From Gemmatimonadota bacterium (GTDB lineage: Bacteria > Latescibacterota > UBA2968 > UBA8231): a stretch of 43,529 nucleotides of DNA. The translations under genes were made by a program, and so were the position numbers. Under the pieces are notes generated by a model. That model saw only the letters and a program-made list of their open reading frames with translations. It ran no database searches and was not told the DNA's origin. Numbering within the stretch: the first letter of the stretch is position 1; each line of letters starts with the position of its first letter. Shown here piece after piece: positions 32,250 through 39,959 of the stretch. Where the stretch lies: positions 1 to 43,529 of the forward strand of contig JABHDC010000095.1 of NCBI GenBank assembly GCA_018673255.1, read 5' to 3'.

Positions 32250-33830
32250 TTGGCTGAAGAATCGCAGTCATCCGGAAATCCGCTGATCATCCTTGGTGAC
32301 AAGATTGCACCTACGCCGCACCTGACGGCGTTCGTCAAGGATCTCAAGCTCGAGAATTCTCTCCTCGATCCAGGGGAGCAGGTCAAGTATGCGATCTGCA
32401 GCGACACCAGCGAGGTCGCCACAACGCTGAAGAAATACCAGGACGATGTGAAGATGGTTCTCATCGGCCCTGGCCTCCGAGGCAATGGCGTCACCGTCGC
32501 TCGTATGCTGGCCACCAAGGCCCACATTGTGATGATCATCGATCCCCGGGTGAATCCATTAGGGGACGATCCGTCGTCATATGCTCAGGTCCAGGCCAAT
32601 CTGGAGGAGCTCAAGATCATCCTCTCCCTGACCAAGGATGCCGACCAGGCCTTCTTTCAGCCCCTGATCAAGGATTACGTCGTGGCCGGCATGGCCGCCG
32701 GCGCCGACCTGGAGACCATGTCGCCCGAGGAACGGGCGAAGATGATCGACAAGCGGCTCGACGCCGTGAATGCCTTCCCGTCGCTGCCGGATACGCAGCG
32801 GAAGGTGGCCGCCCTCGACGATCTGGATCCACCAAAGAAGTGGGCTGAAGCAATCGATGATGATATACCGACCAAGACCGTCATCCTGCGGATCCTCAAC
32901 AGCGCCCGATACGGCTTCCGCTCGAGAGTAGAGACGATCGATCAAGCCGTCGCCCTGGCCAGCGCCCGGACGATCCGCGAGATCGTCACAGCCTGCCAGA
33001 TCCGGCAGATCTTCTCCAAGACCTCTGAAGGCACGATCGACCAATTCTGGCGCCACTCACTTTCGGTGGCCTACTTTGCCAAATTGCTGAGCCTGCCCGC
33101 CGATCCGGCCGTCCAGAATTCACAGCAGAAGACGGAATTCGAGCGCTATCAACTCGAGGAGGATGCCGTCTCAGTCCTGCAGGAAATGAAACTGTGGGAG
33201 AAATTCGACCTGGGTGAAGCGGATGACCCCTTCACCTCCGGTTTGCTTCACGACATCGGCAAGGTGACCATGTTGATGTGCCTGGAAGACTCGCTCGAAC
33301 TGGTCATGGCCTTGATTGAAGAAGAGGTCCAGGAGGCCCAGGGCGAGGGCAAGATGTGGGCACACCAGGTCGTTTCCGTCGAGCGCTTCCTGATGAAGGA
33401 TCTCGATCATCAGGTCATCGGTTCACGACTGGCCGAAAAGTGGGAAGTGGATCCGTCGATCCAGCTGGCCGTCGCCAACCATCACGATGTAGGTGAGCAC
33501 GCCCCCTCGATCGTCAAGCTGACAGCGCTGGCCGATATTGCCGGCAATTGTCTGTTCCCATACCCGGCAACGGATACGCAACATCCCTTTCCGATCCTGT
33601 TCGGACGCATCGATCAGGCCCTGAAGAAGTCATCAAAGCAAGGGCCTGAAGCGATTGAACAGATCATCAGCGAAGAGATCTTCGAGGATCTCGTCGATGT
33701 ACTCAATCGTCTGGAATTGCCGAATCACCTCTGGGAGCTCATCGATTTCAAGAGCTTCTTCAAGTTGGTGTACGTGTTGGCGCCGAAGATCAAGAGCGCC
33801 ACGATCGGCTTTATGCAGCAGACGGCCTAA
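32250..33830 (+). CDS. HDOD-domain signalling protein
   Basis: 526 residues from TTG at 32250, chosen because GGAGAGG lies 5 nt upstream; an in-frame GTG at 32211 has no Shine-Dalgarno and would leave a leader of only about 12 nt from the possible promoter. Residues about 10-135 look receiver-like in fold (PLIILGDKIAP, VKMVLIGPGL, AHIVMIIDPR) but the phospho-Asp position is unclear. The HDOD domain follows at about 165-420 with FPSLPDTQRKVAAL, ILRILNSARYGFRSRVETID and WRHSLSVAYFAKLL, then SGLLHDIGKVTML, an HD-like motif. HDOD proteins act in bacterial signalling, often with c-di-GMP, and most lack enzyme activity. Here the HD pair is retained, and an insert of about 50 residues separates it from the rest. 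Confidence 0.85.
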   Translation: MAEESQSSGNPLIILGDKIAPTPHLTAFVKDLKLENSLLDPGEQVKYAICSDTSEVATTLKKYQDDVKMVLIGPGLRGNGVTVARMLATKAHIVMIIDPRVNPLGDDPSSYAQVQANLEELKIILSLTKDADQAFFQPLIKDYVVAGMAAGADLETMSPEERAKMIDKRLDAVNAFPSLPDTQRKVAALDDLDPPKKWAEAIDDDIPTKTVILRILNSARYGFRSRVETIDQAVALASARTIREIVTACQIRQIFSKTSEGTIDQFWRHSLSVAYFAKLLSLPADPAVQNSQQKTEFERYQLEEDAVSVLQEMKLWEKFDLGEADDPFTSGLLHDIGKVTMLMCLEDSLELVMALIEEEVQEAQGEGKMWAHQVVSVERFLMKDLDHQVIGSRLAEKWEVDPSIQLAVANHHDVGEHAPSIVKLTALADIAGNCLFPYPATDTQHPFPILFGRIDQALKKSSKQGPEAIEQIISEEIFEDLVDVLNRLELPNHLWELIDFKSFFKLVYVLAPKIKSATIGFMQQTA

Positions 33831-33865
33831 CCCCCATCCACCCAGATGAGTGTGAGGACTTACCC

Positions 33866-33979
33866 GTGAACGATGACGGATGGGCCTCCGACTGGATGAG
33901 CGCACAGATGGCGTTCCGCGTCAGACTGGGGGAGGAAGATCTGCCAGCGCCGGTCCGCCCTGAGGAGGTAGTGTTATGA
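33866..33979 (+). CDS. Possible 37-residue small protein coupled to the GHMP kinase
   Basis: GTG at 33866 opens a 37-codon frame (begins VNDDGWASDWMSAQMAFRVR) that ends in a TGA overlapping the ATG of the next gene in ATGA. GAGG lies 9 nt before the GTG. The composition (Trp, Asp, Glu, Met) looks coding. The kinase gene has its own strong Shine-Dalgarno inside this frame, so coupling is not required. It may be a real small protein or a leader peptide; chance cannot be excluded. Confidence 0.45.
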   Translation: MNDDGWASDWMSAQMAFRVRLGEEDLPAPVRPEEVVL

Positions 33980-35829
33980 TAGAAGCTGGCAAGCGCCTGA
34001 TGGCGGCAACAGGCGCCGAAGACGCCTGCGCTCTCGTCGACCAGGCATTGCGTGAAATGAAGGACGACGCGGCACTGAAAGAACGCCGTGCCCTGCTGCG
34101 TTCTCTGACCCTTGGCGGACTCAGCGAGTCATTGAGTGTCGCCCCCGTCATCGATCATCTGCTGGCAAGCATGCCTGGCGACGAATGGGAGCAGCATTTC
34201 GGCCCCGCCGTCGAGAAGGAGCTGCCAGGCCTGCTCGTCGACATCATCGACACGATGGCCGATACACCCCACGTCGACGTCTTGCGCCTCATTCCCAACG
34301 AGGCCCACAAGACGCGGATCGGCTGCCTGAAGAAACTTGGCGAGTATCTCGACGGTCTCGATGATTCTGCTCAGCGCCTGCGAGGGATGCGGGCCGCCAT
34401 GGTCTTCGCCGAACTCTACACCCACCTGCAGGACCCGAAGATCTGGCGCCGGCGTGCTGTGCCCGGATGCGCCATCGACAACAATCGTATCCGCGCTCTC
34501 AAGGAAGAGAAGCAGATCGAGGGGCTCGTCGAGGCCTATCAAGCCCGCGTGAATCAGTTGCAGCGAATCGATTTGCGGCACAATCTGCAGGCTCTGCGCA
34601 GCGATGAGGATGCTGCCCGGATGAGCGCCGCAGACTACGAACTTCGCTTCGAGGTTCGTGCGCCCTTGCGCCTGGGTCTGTCGAGTGCCAATGCCTCGGA
34701 CAACCATGTCCGCAGCAAGGAACAGGGTGGCAAGACGCTGAATGCCGGCATCGATCTGCACACAGCCGGCACCGATGCACCGGAACCACCACTCCACATC
34801 ACCGCCCGGCGTTTGGCCGAACCACGACTCGTACTGCGGGCGCGATCAGCGGATTTTGATGCAGATTTCGAGGCCGACCAGCGCGGCGATTCAGCCACAC
34901 AGAGCGAGTTATTCTTCGCCTATCGACGTGGTGGTGACGCATCGCTGCGAATGCTCAAGCAGGCACTCGTCCATACGGGAATCGTGAAGAACGACTCGGA
35001 CGATATCGTTCGGGATATTGCCAGCTTCACCGATGGTGGTGGTCTCGAGATCGTGACGTCCAGCTCCGTGCTGCAGGGATCCGGATTGGGGACCAGTTCC
35101 ATCCTGGCCGCTTCGATCCTGAAGGTGCTGTATCGCCTCTCTGGTCATCCTGCTGGTGGCACCGAGGCTGAATACCCGAACCTGTATGACCAGAGCGTGC
35201 TCCTCGAGCAGTCGATCGGTCTGAATTCCGGCTGGCAGGATGCGCGCGGGGCTTGTGGAGGCACCTCCGCGGTGAAGGACTTCTTCGCCCCGGCAACCGA
35301 AGAGTTGCCCACACCGCAGATGGAATTCATCGATGTCGATGAAGACACTTTCCACCGGCGTGTCGTGCTCTTCGACACCGGCATTGCCCGGGCAGCCACA
35401 CGGGGACTCAATGTCGTGCTCGAGAACTACCTGAGTCGTGACCGGGATCGTTATGGCGCCATCCGTGAGTCTCTTGCGATTCACGATGAGATCGTCAGCG
35501 CACTGCGGCAGGGAGACTTCGCCCGCCTGGGCCAACTGGCCAAGCAGTATTGGGACCTGAGATGCGTGCTCGACCCGGATGCGACCAACGATGCCCTTCG
35601 CCTCCTGTTTGAGTCACCCTTGTCGGATTTGCATGACGGGGGCCTGCTCACAGGCGCCGGTGGTGGCGGGTTTGCCCTGCTGATCGCCAAAGAGGGCGAA
35701 GAAGACAGCCTTCGTGAGTGTCTGTCCAGGATGAAGGACCAGCGGGCCTATACGGGATCTGCCGTCGTTGACTATCGCCTGAACCGCACAGGGCTCCAGC
35801 TGGACTCCCAGTCCATCACCATCGGATGA
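33976..35829 (+). CDS. GHMP-superfamily sugar kinase (fucokinase-like) with an extra N-terminal domain
   Basis: 617 residues; GAGGAGG lies 7 nt before the ATG. Residues 1 to about 215 are a helical domain that I do not recognise. The kinase starts at about 220 (RFEVRAPLRLGLSSANASDN), and the nucleotide loop VLQGSGLGTSSILAAS at about 365-380 is the SGLGTSS form seen in fucokinase/FKP and heptose-7-phosphate kinases. The C-terminal Gly-rich motif LLTGAGGGGFALLI is at about 555-568. Canonical fucokinases have GGW-x-DTPP where this protein has SSANASDN, so the sugar specificity may differ. It probably phosphorylates a sugar for envelope polysaccharide. It is followed by fabI after an 85-nt gap. 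Confidence 0.75.
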   Translation: MIEAGKRLMAATGAEDACALVDQALREMKDDAALKERRALLRSLTLGGLSESLSVAPVIDHLLASMPGDEWEQHFGPAVEKELPGLLVDIIDTMADTPHVDVLRLIPNEAHKTRIGCLKKLGEYLDGLDDSAQRLRGMRAAMVFAELYTHLQDPKIWRRRAVPGCAIDNNRIRALKEEKQIEGLVEAYQARVNQLQRIDLRHNLQALRSDEDAARMSAADYELRFEVRAPLRLGLSSANASDNHVRSKEQGGKTLNAGIDLHTAGTDAPEPPLHITARRLAEPRLVLRARSADFDADFEADQRGDSATQSELFFAYRRGGDASLRMLKQALVHTGIVKNDSDDIVRDIASFTDGGGLEIVTSSSVLQGSGLGTSSILAASILKVLYRLSGHPAGGTEAEYPNLYDQSVLLEQSIGLNSGWQDARGACGGTSAVKDFFAPATEELPTPQMEFIDVDEDTFHRRVVLFDTGIARAATRGLNVVLENYLSRDRDRYGAIRESLAIHDEIVSALRQGDFARLGQLAKQYWDLRCVLDPDATNDALRLLFESPLSDLHDGGLLTGAGGGGFALLIAKEGEEDSLRECLSRMKDQRAYTGSAVVDYRLNRTGLQLDSQSITIG

Positions 35830-35914
35830 ATCCGGCCACGACGGTCTGCCCTGCAGAACCAGACTGCCTGATCCACAAGACCAATCGCCAAGACAGACAG
35901 AGGAGAAGTCACCT

Positions 35915-36682
35915 ATGATCATGAAGGACCGCACCGCCTTCATTGCCGGTGTCGCCAACCACCGCAGTATCGCCTGGGGCATCGCCAAGGCCCTCGACGC
36001 GGCCGGTGGCCGGCTCGCCCTCGGGTATCTGGGTGACCGCGAGCGCGAAGGCATCGAGAAAATCATCGATCAGCTACAGACGCCTCCCCTCCTGATCCAC
36101 TGCGACGTCAACAGCGTGGAATCGGTGCAAGCCGCCTTCGACGTCGTGGCCAAGGAGATGGGGCACCTTGATGCACTGGTTCACGCGATCGCCTTTGCCA
36201 AGCGCGAAGACCTCGACGGACGCTTCAAGGACACCTCACGCGACGGATTTGAGTTGGCTCTCGGCGTGAGTGCCTACTCCCTCAATGTGCTGACGCAGGC
36301 CGCCGAACCACTGATGAAGGAAGGCTCTTCCATCGTCGCTCTGACATTCCTGGGCAGCGAACGAGCCGTGCCCAACTACAACGTCATGGGTGTCGCCAAG
36401 GCCGCCCTGGAGGCCAGTGTCCGTTACCTGGCACGCGATCTTGGGCCACAGGGCATACGCGTAAATGCGCTATCGGCAGGGCCAATCAAGACGCTGGCCG
36501 CACGCGGAATCAAGGACTTCGGTGAGATGCTTCGGATTCACGGCGAGCGCTCGGCGATGAAGCGCAACGTCACCGTCGAGGAAGTCGCCCAGACGGCATT
36601 GTATCTCTGCAGCCCCATGAGCAGTGGCATGACCGGCGATATCCTGTATGTCGATGCCGGCTACCGCTTCATGGCGGGGTGA
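35915..36682 (+). CDS. fabI: Enoyl-[acyl-carrier-protein] reductase, FabI type
   Basis: 255 residues. NAD(P)H-dependent reductase of the last step in each fatty-acid elongation cycle, cytoplasmic, of the SDR fold. The N-terminal GVANHRSIAWGIA (12-24) and the catalytic YNVMGVAK (Tyr155, Lys162) match FabI. The position of E. coli Tyr146 is Phe145 here (LTFLGSER), an unusual substitution in a line that otherwise matches closely. GAGGAG lies 9 nt before ATG 35915; a second in-frame ATG is two codons later. It converges with the DUF2064 gene 23 nt downstream. Confidence 0.95.
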   Translation: MIMKDRTAFIAGVANHRSIAWGIAKALDAAGGRLALGYLGDREREGIEKIIDQLQTPPLLIHCDVNSVESVQAAFDVVAKEMGHLDALVHAIAFAKREDLDGRFKDTSRDGFELALGVSAYSLNVLTQAAEPLMKEGSSIVALTFLGSERAVPNYNVMGVAKAALEASVRYLARDLGPQGIRVNALSAGPIKTLAARGIKDFGEMLRIHGERSAMKRNVTVEEVAQTALYLCSPMSSGMTGDILYVDAGYRFMAG

Positions 36683-36705
36683 TTCAACAGACCCTGAACA
36701 ACCCC

Positions 36706-37389
36706 TCAGGATGGCGGGGGCAACGTCAGGCCCTCGAGGGCCGCGAGGCTGTGTTGCCCCACTTCCTCACCCGCCTGCCGCAGGGCGTGCAGGTGCGCAC
36801 GCAGGAACGCAGCCTCTTCAGGCAGATCCACATCGTACCAAACCGGCAGCAGGCTCACAGAATGAGCTGCGGCGGCCACAAGGGTCTGCGTGAGTACGTT
36901 CCCCGACCCCCAGTCAATCCCGTGAAAGAGCTCCGGAACCGGCGCTGAGAGGCCGAGAAGGTAGTAGCCTCCGTCTGTCGACGGTCCGATGACGATGTCG
37001 TGGGTCTGCAACCGCTGCAGTGCCTCATCGATGAGGTGCACCGGCATCGATGGGCTGTCGGTCCCAACGAGGACGGTCTCAGTGGCACCCTCGTCGAAGC
37101 TGGCCGCAAACAGCGCCTGCATACGGTCTCCGAGCGAGCCGTCCACCTGCGCACGATAGTCGAAGACCCCAAGACCGGACAACATTGCGGGCAGACCCTT
37201 CTCGGCACCCTCCCCAGTGTAGGCGACGATCTTGTGATCAGCGCTGCACGCGGCCAACGTTTCGGCCGTATCACGGAGGAATGCCGCATAGAGGTCGGCA
37301 GCAGCTTGCGGCTCCAGGACGGAGAGCAGTCGTGTCTTGACCTTTCCGGCTCTGGGTTGTCGCGCAAACAGAGCGGCCCAGCTTGTCAT
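36706..37389 (-). CDS. DUF2064 (TIGR04282) glycosyltransferase-like protein
   Basis: 227 residues with a nucleotide-sugar transferase (GT-A-like) fold. The N-terminal PRAGKVKTRLL (12-22), the middle VLVGTDSPSMP and the block IGPSTDGGYYLLGL are the family signature. Members are annotated as arsenosugar-biosynthesis-associated glycosyltransferases or as uncharacterised DUF2064 proteins. No arsenic gene is near, so the specific reaction is not claimed. The gene is convergent with fabI and divergent from the unknown gene at 37524. Confidence 0.85.
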   Translation of the reverse strand: MTSWAALFARQPRAGKVKTRLLSVLEPQAAADLYAAFLRDTAETLAACSADHKIVAYTGEGAEKGLPAMLSGLGVFDYRAQVDGSLGDRMQALFAASFDEGATETVLVGTDSPSMPVHLIDEALQRLQTHDIVIGPSTDGGYYLLGLSAPVPELFHGIDWGSGNVLTQTLVAAAAHSVSLLPVWYDVDLPEEAAFLRAHLHALRQAGEEVGQHSLAALEGLTLPPPS

Positions 37390-37523
37390 GAAACCAGCCC
37401 GTCGCGGTTGTAGCTGCGCGAAGGCATCAGTATTTTATTGTGCTCTGCCCGAGGATTGTGACACATCGGGTCTACCAGCCATTCTGTCATCTACAACAAC
37501 ACCTTATTGAGAGGTCTGATTCC

Positions 37524-38714
37524 ATGGCTCAAGTGCATATTGTCCGCCACAACCCTGGTGCTGTCTTCTGCAATCCGTGCGAGGTCATCCAGGTTGATGA
37601 CAATGGCAAGATCACCCGCCTGATCGAGCCCAGCGGCAACGTGGGCACCCAGTATGCGAACGATGTGGGTTCGGAGTGGTTCGGTACGATCGAGAATCTC
37701 AATCGCGGACTGGCGATCGGCAAGGCACAGTGGTCGGATGTCTACAAGACCGACGTGCTCTGGACCACACCATCAGCGGACCGCGACGAATGCGATCAGC
37801 GCAAGAATGACTTCAACGGTGTCTATGGCGCCATGATCAATGCCGTTGCAGGCGGTCCGATGCGATCCAATCGCATGGCTCGCTTCACGCACCAGGAAGG
37901 TTTCCCCGATCCGGCAGCTCTTTTTGAGGTCCAGGTGAAGGCTGCCATGGGCGACGTGGAGATCGGTGGCGGCACGCTCGATTTTGGCTCGTGGGTAGAC
38001 CATCAGCCATCTGGTGCCTCCGTCTCTCACAAGAAGGGCGACGATTGGGTGCACACCCTCGGCCCGGATGTCGGCAAGGAGATGGAGTTCGTCCTGGAAG
38101 AGCAGTATGCCAAGGGATTCGCCGAGCAGGGCATCGACTTCCGCAAGCAGACCGTGTGGATGGAGATCCTCGTCGCCGTCGACGACGCGCCAGATCAGGC
38201 GTGGGCCCGCATCGAAGCCACCCGCAAGGCATTCGAGAACTACTTCGGAGACGACCGTCCGGCAGGCCTCATCTATCCCGTCTCACGCATTCCCAACCTC
38301 GATGGCGTCGTCGAACCGCAGCCGCGGGTTGTTTCCGGTGATGTAGAGATCCAGCGATCGGGAACACTGGAGCACGGTTTCAGCACGTGGACCAGCATCA
38401 AGCATGGCGGCATCACCGAGGCGATGGTCTCCGCCGTGGGCGGTGATGATTCCTCTGCAATTCTTGATGGCGTCGACGCCCGCGTGAAGGAAGCCGGTGG
38501 CGAGGGTCTCAAGGCCAATGGTGTCTTCAACAATGCCTACATCGCCGCCGGCGCAGACTCCAAGGCCAACCGCGACTCGCTGGGCAAGTTCAATCCCTCC
38601 TTCACCAAGTGGTACGAGGGCACAGCTCCCACCGCACGCACAGCGCAGTATGTGGGCGGCATCCAGCAGCCTGAGTTCGCCTACGGCGTCTCGAATCGCG
38701 CCATCTTCGCCTGA
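37524..38714 (+). CDS. Unknown soluble protein, monocistronic
   Basis: 396 residues from ATG at 37524, chosen because GAGAGG lies about 9 nt upstream; a frame from 37440 adds an unlikely N-terminus. I do not recognise the family. It has no signal peptide or membrane segment, is rich in Gly, Asp and Asn, and carries a CxxC pair (Cys16, Cys19, in FCNPCEVI) near the start. Conserved-looking blocks are HNPGAVFCNPCEVIQVDDNG, FTHQEGFPDPAALFEVQVKA and FSTWTSIKHGGITEAMVSAV. A TATTTT at about 37430 is preceded 17 nt earlier by TTGTAG, a weak promoter. A strong terminator follows 28 nt after the stop, so the gene is expressed on its own. Confidence 0.75.
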   Translation: MAQVHIVRHNPGAVFCNPCEVIQVDDNGKITRLIEPSGNVGTQYANDVGSEWFGTIENLNRGLAIGKAQWSDVYKTDVLWTTPSADRDECDQRKNDFNGVYGAMINAVAGGPMRSNRMARFTHQEGFPDPAALFEVQVKAAMGDVEIGGGTLDFGSWVDHQPSGASVSHKKGDDWVHTLGPDVGKEMEFVLEEQYAKGFAEQGIDFRKQTVWMEILVAVDDAPDQAWARIEATRKAFENYFGDDRPAGLIYPVSRIPNLDGVVEPQPRVVSGDVEIQRSGTLEHGFSTWTSIKHGGITEAMVSAVGGDDSSAILDGVDARVKEAGGEGLKANGVFNNAYIAAGADSKANRDSLGKFNPSFTKWYEGTAPTARTAQYVGGIQQPEFAYGVSNRAIFA

Positions 38715-38742
38715 GTCCCTTATCCGGCGACACACATTCCAG

Positions 38743-38777
38743 CCTGACGTCACCGTCACCCCGGTGACGTCAGGTTT
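38743..38777 (+). terminator. Strong rho-independent terminator
   Basis: CCTGACGTCACCG (38743-38755) pairs perfectly with CGGTGACGTCAGG (38762-38774) across a 6-nt loop, followed by TTTCTC. It separates the unknown gene from the TPP-enzyme genes. Confidence 0.85.
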
Positions 38778-38880
38778 CTCTACCGCTCCAGACAGCCAAT
38801 CCCATCACCCACCAACACCGTCACGGCGACCCACCGGCCGTGAAACGAGGGCGAACCACTGCCCCTGGAAGAGCAACTTC

Positions 38881-39372
38881 GTGCAAGCATCTCTCATCAT
38901 TGAGCAACTGAAAGAACAGGGCGTTACACACATCGTCGGGTTGCCCGACAACGGCTCACGCACACTCTTCGAGCAGTTGTGGGCCGACGATACACTGCCC
39001 GTCATCGGTGTCACCCGTGAAGGCGAAGCTTTTGCCGTCGCCAGCGGTCTCTATCTGGGTGGCGCCAAACCCGTCGTCATCATGCAGAATACCGGTTTCC
39101 TCGAAACCGGTGATGCCTTCAGGGGAACGTGCTACAACATGAGCCTGCCCATCGTCATGATCATGGGATACCGAGGTTATGGAACCATGGCCCCGGATTC
39201 GCCCCGCGTCGACACGGCGGCCAGCTTCCTTGAGCCCACACTGAAGGCCTGGGACATCCCCTACTGGCTGATGCACGGTAATTCAGACGCACATCTGATC
39301 GAGACGGCCTTTGATGATGCGCGCCAGCGTTCCCGCCCATCTGCTCTTCTCATCGTCAACCACACGAACTGA
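38881..39372 (+). CDS. TPP-dependent decarboxylase alpha subunit, sulfopyruvate-decarboxylase-like (ComD type)
   Basis: 163 residues from GTG at 38881; GGAAGAG lies about 9 nt upstream. A frame extending back to 38497 is mostly Ser/Pro/Arg and overlaps the previous gene and its terminator. The protein is the pyrimidine-binding (N-terminal) half of a TPP enzyme: GVTHIVGLPDNGSRTLFEQL, then TREGEAFAVASGLYLGGAKP with the conserved Glu that activates thiamine, and QNTGFLETGDAF. Split alpha/beta subunits of this size occur in sulfopyruvate decarboxylase ComDE. Phosphonopyruvate decarboxylase is a close relative and cannot be ruled out. The beta-subunit gene follows after 16 nt. Confidence 0.82.
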   Translation: MQASLIIEQLKEQGVTHIVGLPDNGSRTLFEQLWADDTLPVIGVTREGEAFAVASGLYLGGAKPVVIMQNTGFLETGDAFRGTCYNMSLPIVMIMGYRGYGTMAPDSPRVDTAASFLEPTLKAWDIPYWLMHGNSDAHLIETAFDDARQRSRPSALLIVNHTN

Positions 39373-39388
39373 ACCGGCGAGGAATCCC

Positions 39389-39958
39389 GTGCTCGACAAG
39401 TACAGCTGCCTCAAGAAACTCGCCGGCGCCCGACGTCAGGGTGATGTCGTGGTGACCACCATGAGTGTCGCCATGCCCTGGGCCGAACTATCCGACACAC
39501 ATCTCGACTTCGCTCACGTGGACAGTGCGATGGGCCATGCTGCCGATTTCGCCTTCGGTCTGGCAGTCGCACAACCTGAACGTCGTGTCATCTGCCTCAA
39601 TGGCGATGGTAGCACCCTGATGTGCCTGGGCACACTCGTCACGATGACCCAGCACCCGGCGCCGAATTTCACGCTCGTGATCACAGAAAATGGCACCTAC
39701 GAGGTGACTGGATCCCAGGTTGTTCCGGGGGCCGGCAAAGTCGATTTTGCGGCAATGGCCACAGCGGCCGGAATCAAGCACGTCGTAGCCATCGACAATG
39801 CCGATGACTTCGACAGACATCTTGCCGCTCACTTTGACAGCCCTGGACCATCGGTGTTCGTGTGGAAAATCGAGCAGGCCCAGGAGCCGGTTCCCAAACC
39901 CTCTCGGCCGATCCGCGATCGGGCGCACGATCTGCTGGCTGCCGTTACCGGAGAGTGA
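39389..39958 (+). CDS. TPP-dependent decarboxylase beta subunit, sulfopyruvate-decarboxylase-like (ComE type)
   Basis: 189 residues from GTG at 39389; GGCGAGGAA lies about 5 nt upstream. It carries the pyrophosphate-binding TPP motif: GDGSTLMCLGTLVTM leading to ITENGTYEVTGSQ, where GDG and the later Asn bind Mg-TPP. Together with the preceding alpha subunit it forms one complete TPP enzyme, which would convert a 2-oxo acid such as sulfopyruvate to an aldehyde (sulfoacetaldehyde). It ends 1 nt before the LarA-like start, so all three genes are one operon. Confidence 0.82.
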   Translation: MLDKYSCLKKLAGARRQGDVVVTTMSVAMPWAELSDTHLDFAHVDSAMGHAADFAFGLAVAQPERRVICLNGDGSTLMCLGTLVTMTQHPAPNFTLVITENGTYEVTGSQVVPGAGKVDFAAMATAAGIKHVVAIDNADDFDRHLAAHFDSPGPSVFVWKIEQAQEPVPKPSRPIRDRAHDLLAAVTGE

Positions 39959-39959
39959 T

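Noticed and set aside
38497..38880. N-terminal extension of the TPP alpha subunit
   Set aside because: It overlaps the previous gene and its terminator and is Ser/Pro/Arg-rich; GTG at 38881 has a ribosome site and matches the normal subunit length.
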